NCBI GenBank assembly: GCA_039934875.1
Contig: JBDTLH010000062.1
Span: 1-7,688, forward strand
DNA length: 7,688 nt
DNA from: JBDTLH01 sp039934875
GTDB lineage: Bacteria; Acidobacteriota; Terriglobia; Terriglobales; Acidobacteriaceae
Reading direction: 5' to 3'
Positions 5,900 to 7,688 of the stretch are shown here, one piece after another; position 1 is the stretch's first letter, and each line of letters opens with the position of its first letter. Under the pieces are notes generated by a model. It was not told the origin of the DNA, made no database searches, and saw only the letters and a program-made list of their open reading frames with translations. Made by a program: the position numbers and the translations under genes.

Positions 5900-6943
5900 T
5901 CACTCGATCGGCTGCAATTTGAGTTGATTGGAGGCGTTGATCTTCGCGGCAATTTCGATTTCGCGCGAGGCGTCCTCCTTCCGTCCTACGCCGCGATACG
6001 CCTGGCCCAGCAGGGTGTGGGTGGTGTAGTTGCTCGAATCCATCTTTTCCGCATGTTGCAGGTAAAGGATTGCGGTTTGCGGATCATTTCTTCGCATCAG
6101 CACCTTACCCATCAAAATGAATGGCCCGGTGCTCGACACGTCGAGCGAGATTGCCTTCGCCAGCGCCTCCTGCGCATCCTCATATTTGCCGGCGCGAAGA
6201 TAGGCGTCCCCCAGCCGGTCATAGACCGCTGGATAAGCGGGATTGAGCGCCCGCTCCTTCTCAAACTCTAATAGCGCGCCCGCGACATCGGATTTGAAGA
6301 GCGCAACTTCGCCCAGCATAAAATGGGCCAGCGGCAGGTTAGGCGTGCGCTCGATGGCCTTACCCGCCGCCGATGCGGCCAGCTCCGGCAAGTGGGCGCG
6401 CAGCAACATCCCCCCCAGCAGCAAATAGGCGGCGCCGGAGTCAGCGGTAACGCCGTATTGCTTCGCAAACGCGTTGCGGGCGTCTTCATATCTCTGCGAG
6501 TTCAGGTAACAGAGCCCCAGAACATAGTTCGCGTCGGCATTCGCGTTTGGCATCCATTGCCTGACCCGCTCCAGAAGTGGAATGGCGGCTGCGGGTTGAC
6601 CCAGGCGATACAGCGTCAAACCGCGCAACTGTATGGATTCAAGGTCCGATGGATCTTCCGCAATCGCCTGCGCCAACTTGTGGTCCGCTTCCACCAATTT
6701 GCCGGTCCGGTAAAACCCGAGTCCCAGGGTACGCGCAAGGCCCTTGACCTGCGGTCGCATAGCTGACAGCTGCTGCAACTCGGTAATCGCTTGCTGCTGC
6801 TGCCCGCTATCGAGTTTGTGCCGAGCGTCCGCCAGAATTGCTTCCGGCGACATACCATCAACAATAGCAGGGGGAGATTGGCCCACAGCGAGCAACGCGA
6901 CCAAACCTGGCACGAGCAGAACATAGCTAAAACAACCGCGCAT
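5900..6943 (-). CDS. Secreted tetratricopeptide repeat protein
   Basis: The 347-residue product starts with a signal peptide (about residues 1-22, MRGCFSYVLLVPGLVALLAVG) and then consists almost wholly of about nine consecutive 34-residue TPR units from residue 33 to the end. The typical pattern W/L-x2-LG-x2-Y-x8-A-x3-F/L-x2-A-x4-P is clear in, for example, YDRLGDAYLRAGKYEDAQEA and LLGQAYRGVGRKEDAS. Such solenoids bind partner proteins; no enzymatic domain is present. The start is supported by GAGG (6952-6949) five bases before the ATG. Its stop is 6 bases from the stop of the convergent regulator gene, leaving no room for a terminator between them. It is divergent from a CRTAC1-type gene, and TPR and CRTAC1-type genes are, to my knowledge, often neighbours in acidobacteria. 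Partner and pathway are unknown. Confidence 0.
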   Translation of the reverse strand: MRGCFSYVLLVPGLVALLAVGQSPPAIVDGMSPEAILADARHKLDSGQQQQAITELQQLSAMRPQVKGLARTLGLGFYRTGKLVEADHKLAQAIAEDPSDLESIQLRGLTLYRLGQPAAAIPLLERVRQWMPNANADANYVLGLCYLNSQRYEDARNAFAKQYGVTADSGAAYLLLGGMLLRAHLPELAASAAGKAIERTPNLPLAHFMLGEVALFKSDVAGALLEFEKERALNPAYPAVYDRLGDAYLRAGKYEDAQEALAKAISLDVSSTGPFILMGKVLMRRNDPQTAILYLQHAEKMDSSNYTTHTLLGQAYRGVGRKEDASREIEIAAKINASNQLKLQPIE

Positions 6944-7008
6944 AACGACCTCAGGATACTCCTTTTATCTCCTCCCGCCAGGCCCTATCGAATGTTAGAA
7001 TTTCCGGC
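6944..7008. promoter_or_regulatory. Short divergent intergenic region between TPR and CRTAC1-type genes
   Basis: Only 65 bases separate the two start codons, so both promoters must be here or extend into the genes. On the plus strand TAGAAT (6996-7001) resembles a -10 box but has no good -35 partner; it would start transcription at about 7008, right at the ATG. On the minus strand GATAAA preceded 17 bases earlier by TTCGAT is a weak candidate for the TPR gene. Neither is convincing alone. Confidence 0.
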
Positions 7009-7688
7009 ATGTCGGCGTCGCAAAGCTTCGCGTGGATCCTGCTATCCCTGTGCTCCACGTTGATATGCGCGCAAGCGGCTGTCCATGCAAAGTCATTCCC
7101 GAAGCGTATGCGTTCGGCATCGATACCTTATCCCGCGGGAGATCATCCTCCACCCGCCTGGTTCATCGACACTGCTCCTGAGGCCGGCTTGCACATGCAA
7201 AATGTGAATGGCGGAGAGAGCAGCAAGAAATACATCATCGAGACCACCGGCAGCGGAGTAGCTATTCTTGATTATGACCGCGATGGCTGGCCGGATATAT
7301 TCCTGGTGAATGGCGATACCCTCGATACTAATGGTGTGCATCATCACAGTGGCAGGCCGACCAATCACCTTTACCACAATAACCATGACGGTACCTTCAC
7401 CGATGTAACTGCCGCCGCAGGCCTCACCGCATCCGGCTGGGGCCAAGGCGCATGTGTCGGTGACTATGATAACGATGGATATGACGATCTGTATGTCACC
7501 TATTATGGCAAGAACCGCCTATATCACAATGAGGGCAACGGCACCTTCAAAGAGGTCGCGGCCCCGGCAGGCGTCGCAGGCGATGGCAGAAATTGGAGCA
7601 CCGGCTGCGCCTTTGTGGACTACGATCGTGATGGCAAGCTCGATTTACTGGTCTCGACCTATGTCAAGTTCGATTTAGCCAAGACACC
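7009..7688 (+). CDS. CRTAC1-type FG-GAP/VCBS repeat protein, N-terminal part (incomplete)
   Basis: The frame is open from the ATG at 7009 to the right edge, giving 226 codons. Residues 1 to about 27 are a signal peptide (MSASQSFAWILLSLCSTLICAQAAVHA). The mature part opens with WFIDTAPEAGLHM and YIIETTGSGVAILDYDRDGW, the usual entry into the beta-propeller of CRTAC1-type proteins. Three aspartate-rich calcium-site motifs are visible: DYDRDGWPD at 88-96, DYDNDGYDD at 152-160 and DYDRDGKLD at 204-212. Between them are the linked blocks NHLYHNNHDGTFTDV (119-133) and NRLYHNEGNGTFKEV (169-183). These are FG-GAP/VCBS blades, expected to bind calcium and to mediate binding outside the inner membrane. 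Family members usually end with an ASPIC/UnbV domain, which would lie beyond the window. No ribosome site precedes the ATG; the start is chosen because it begins a good signal peptide. Function in bacteria is not established. Confidence 0.
   Translation, partial: MSASQSFAWILLSLCSTLICAQAAVHAKSFPKRMRSASIPYPAGDHPPPAWFIDTAPEAGLHMQNVNGGESSKKYIIETTGSGVAILDYDRDGWPDIFLVNGDTLDTNGVHHHSGRPTNHLYHNNHDGTFTDVTAAAGLTASGWGQGACVGDYDNDGYDDLYVTYYGKNRLYHNEGNGTFKEVAAPAGVAGDGRNWSTGCAFVDYDRDGKLDLLVSTYVKFDLAKT

Noticed and set aside
7093..7446. 117-codon minus-strand frame opposite the CRTAC1-type gene
   Set aside because: It is the shadow of a frame with clear FG-GAP motifs and a signal peptide.

Overview
The window reads as a chromosomal segment of an Acidobacteriota bacterium, most likely of the Terriglobia (Acidobacteriia) type. 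The basis is the combination of a very long Oar-like TonB-dependent receptor with an N-terminal carboxypeptidase-regulatory-like domain, a companion glycogen-debranching-type glycosidase, a membrane-anchored winged-helix-like regulator of a kind I associate with this phylum, a secreted TPR protein and a CRTAC1-type FG-GAP protein. This assignment is from recognition of protein styles, not from a search. No RNA genes, insertion sequences, CRISPR arrays or phage genes were seen.

Layout. Positions 1-820 (minus) hold the N-terminal 273 residues of a secreted debranching-enzyme-like glycosidase that runs off the left edge. It lies 8 bases downstream of the stop of the receptor gene (829-4455, minus), so receptor and enzyme look like one transcription unit read right to left. 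A 208-base divergent intergenic region (4456-4663) follows, unusually rich in dyads and direct repeats. It has a good sigma70-like promoter for the receptor. A plus-strand gene (4664-5893) then encodes a 409-residue protein with a cytoplasmic DNA-binding-like domain, one membrane segment and an extracytoplasmic domain of unknown fold. It converges, with only 6 bases between stop codons, on a minus-strand gene for a secreted nine-repeat TPR protein (5900-6943). A 65-base divergent gap separates that gene from the start of a plus-strand CRTAC1/FG-GAP protein (7009 to the right edge, incomplete).

How the parts may work together (inference). The left half looks like a compact glycan-utilisation locus: an outer-membrane receptor for an oligosaccharide or similar large substrate, a periplasmic or secreted glycosidase to cut it, and a divergent transmembrane regulator that could sense the product across the inner membrane and act on operators in the shared intergenic region. 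The right half is a TPR plus CRTAC1-type pair of secreted proteins whose role is unknown. The most interesting target is the regulator and its repeat-dense divergent control region.
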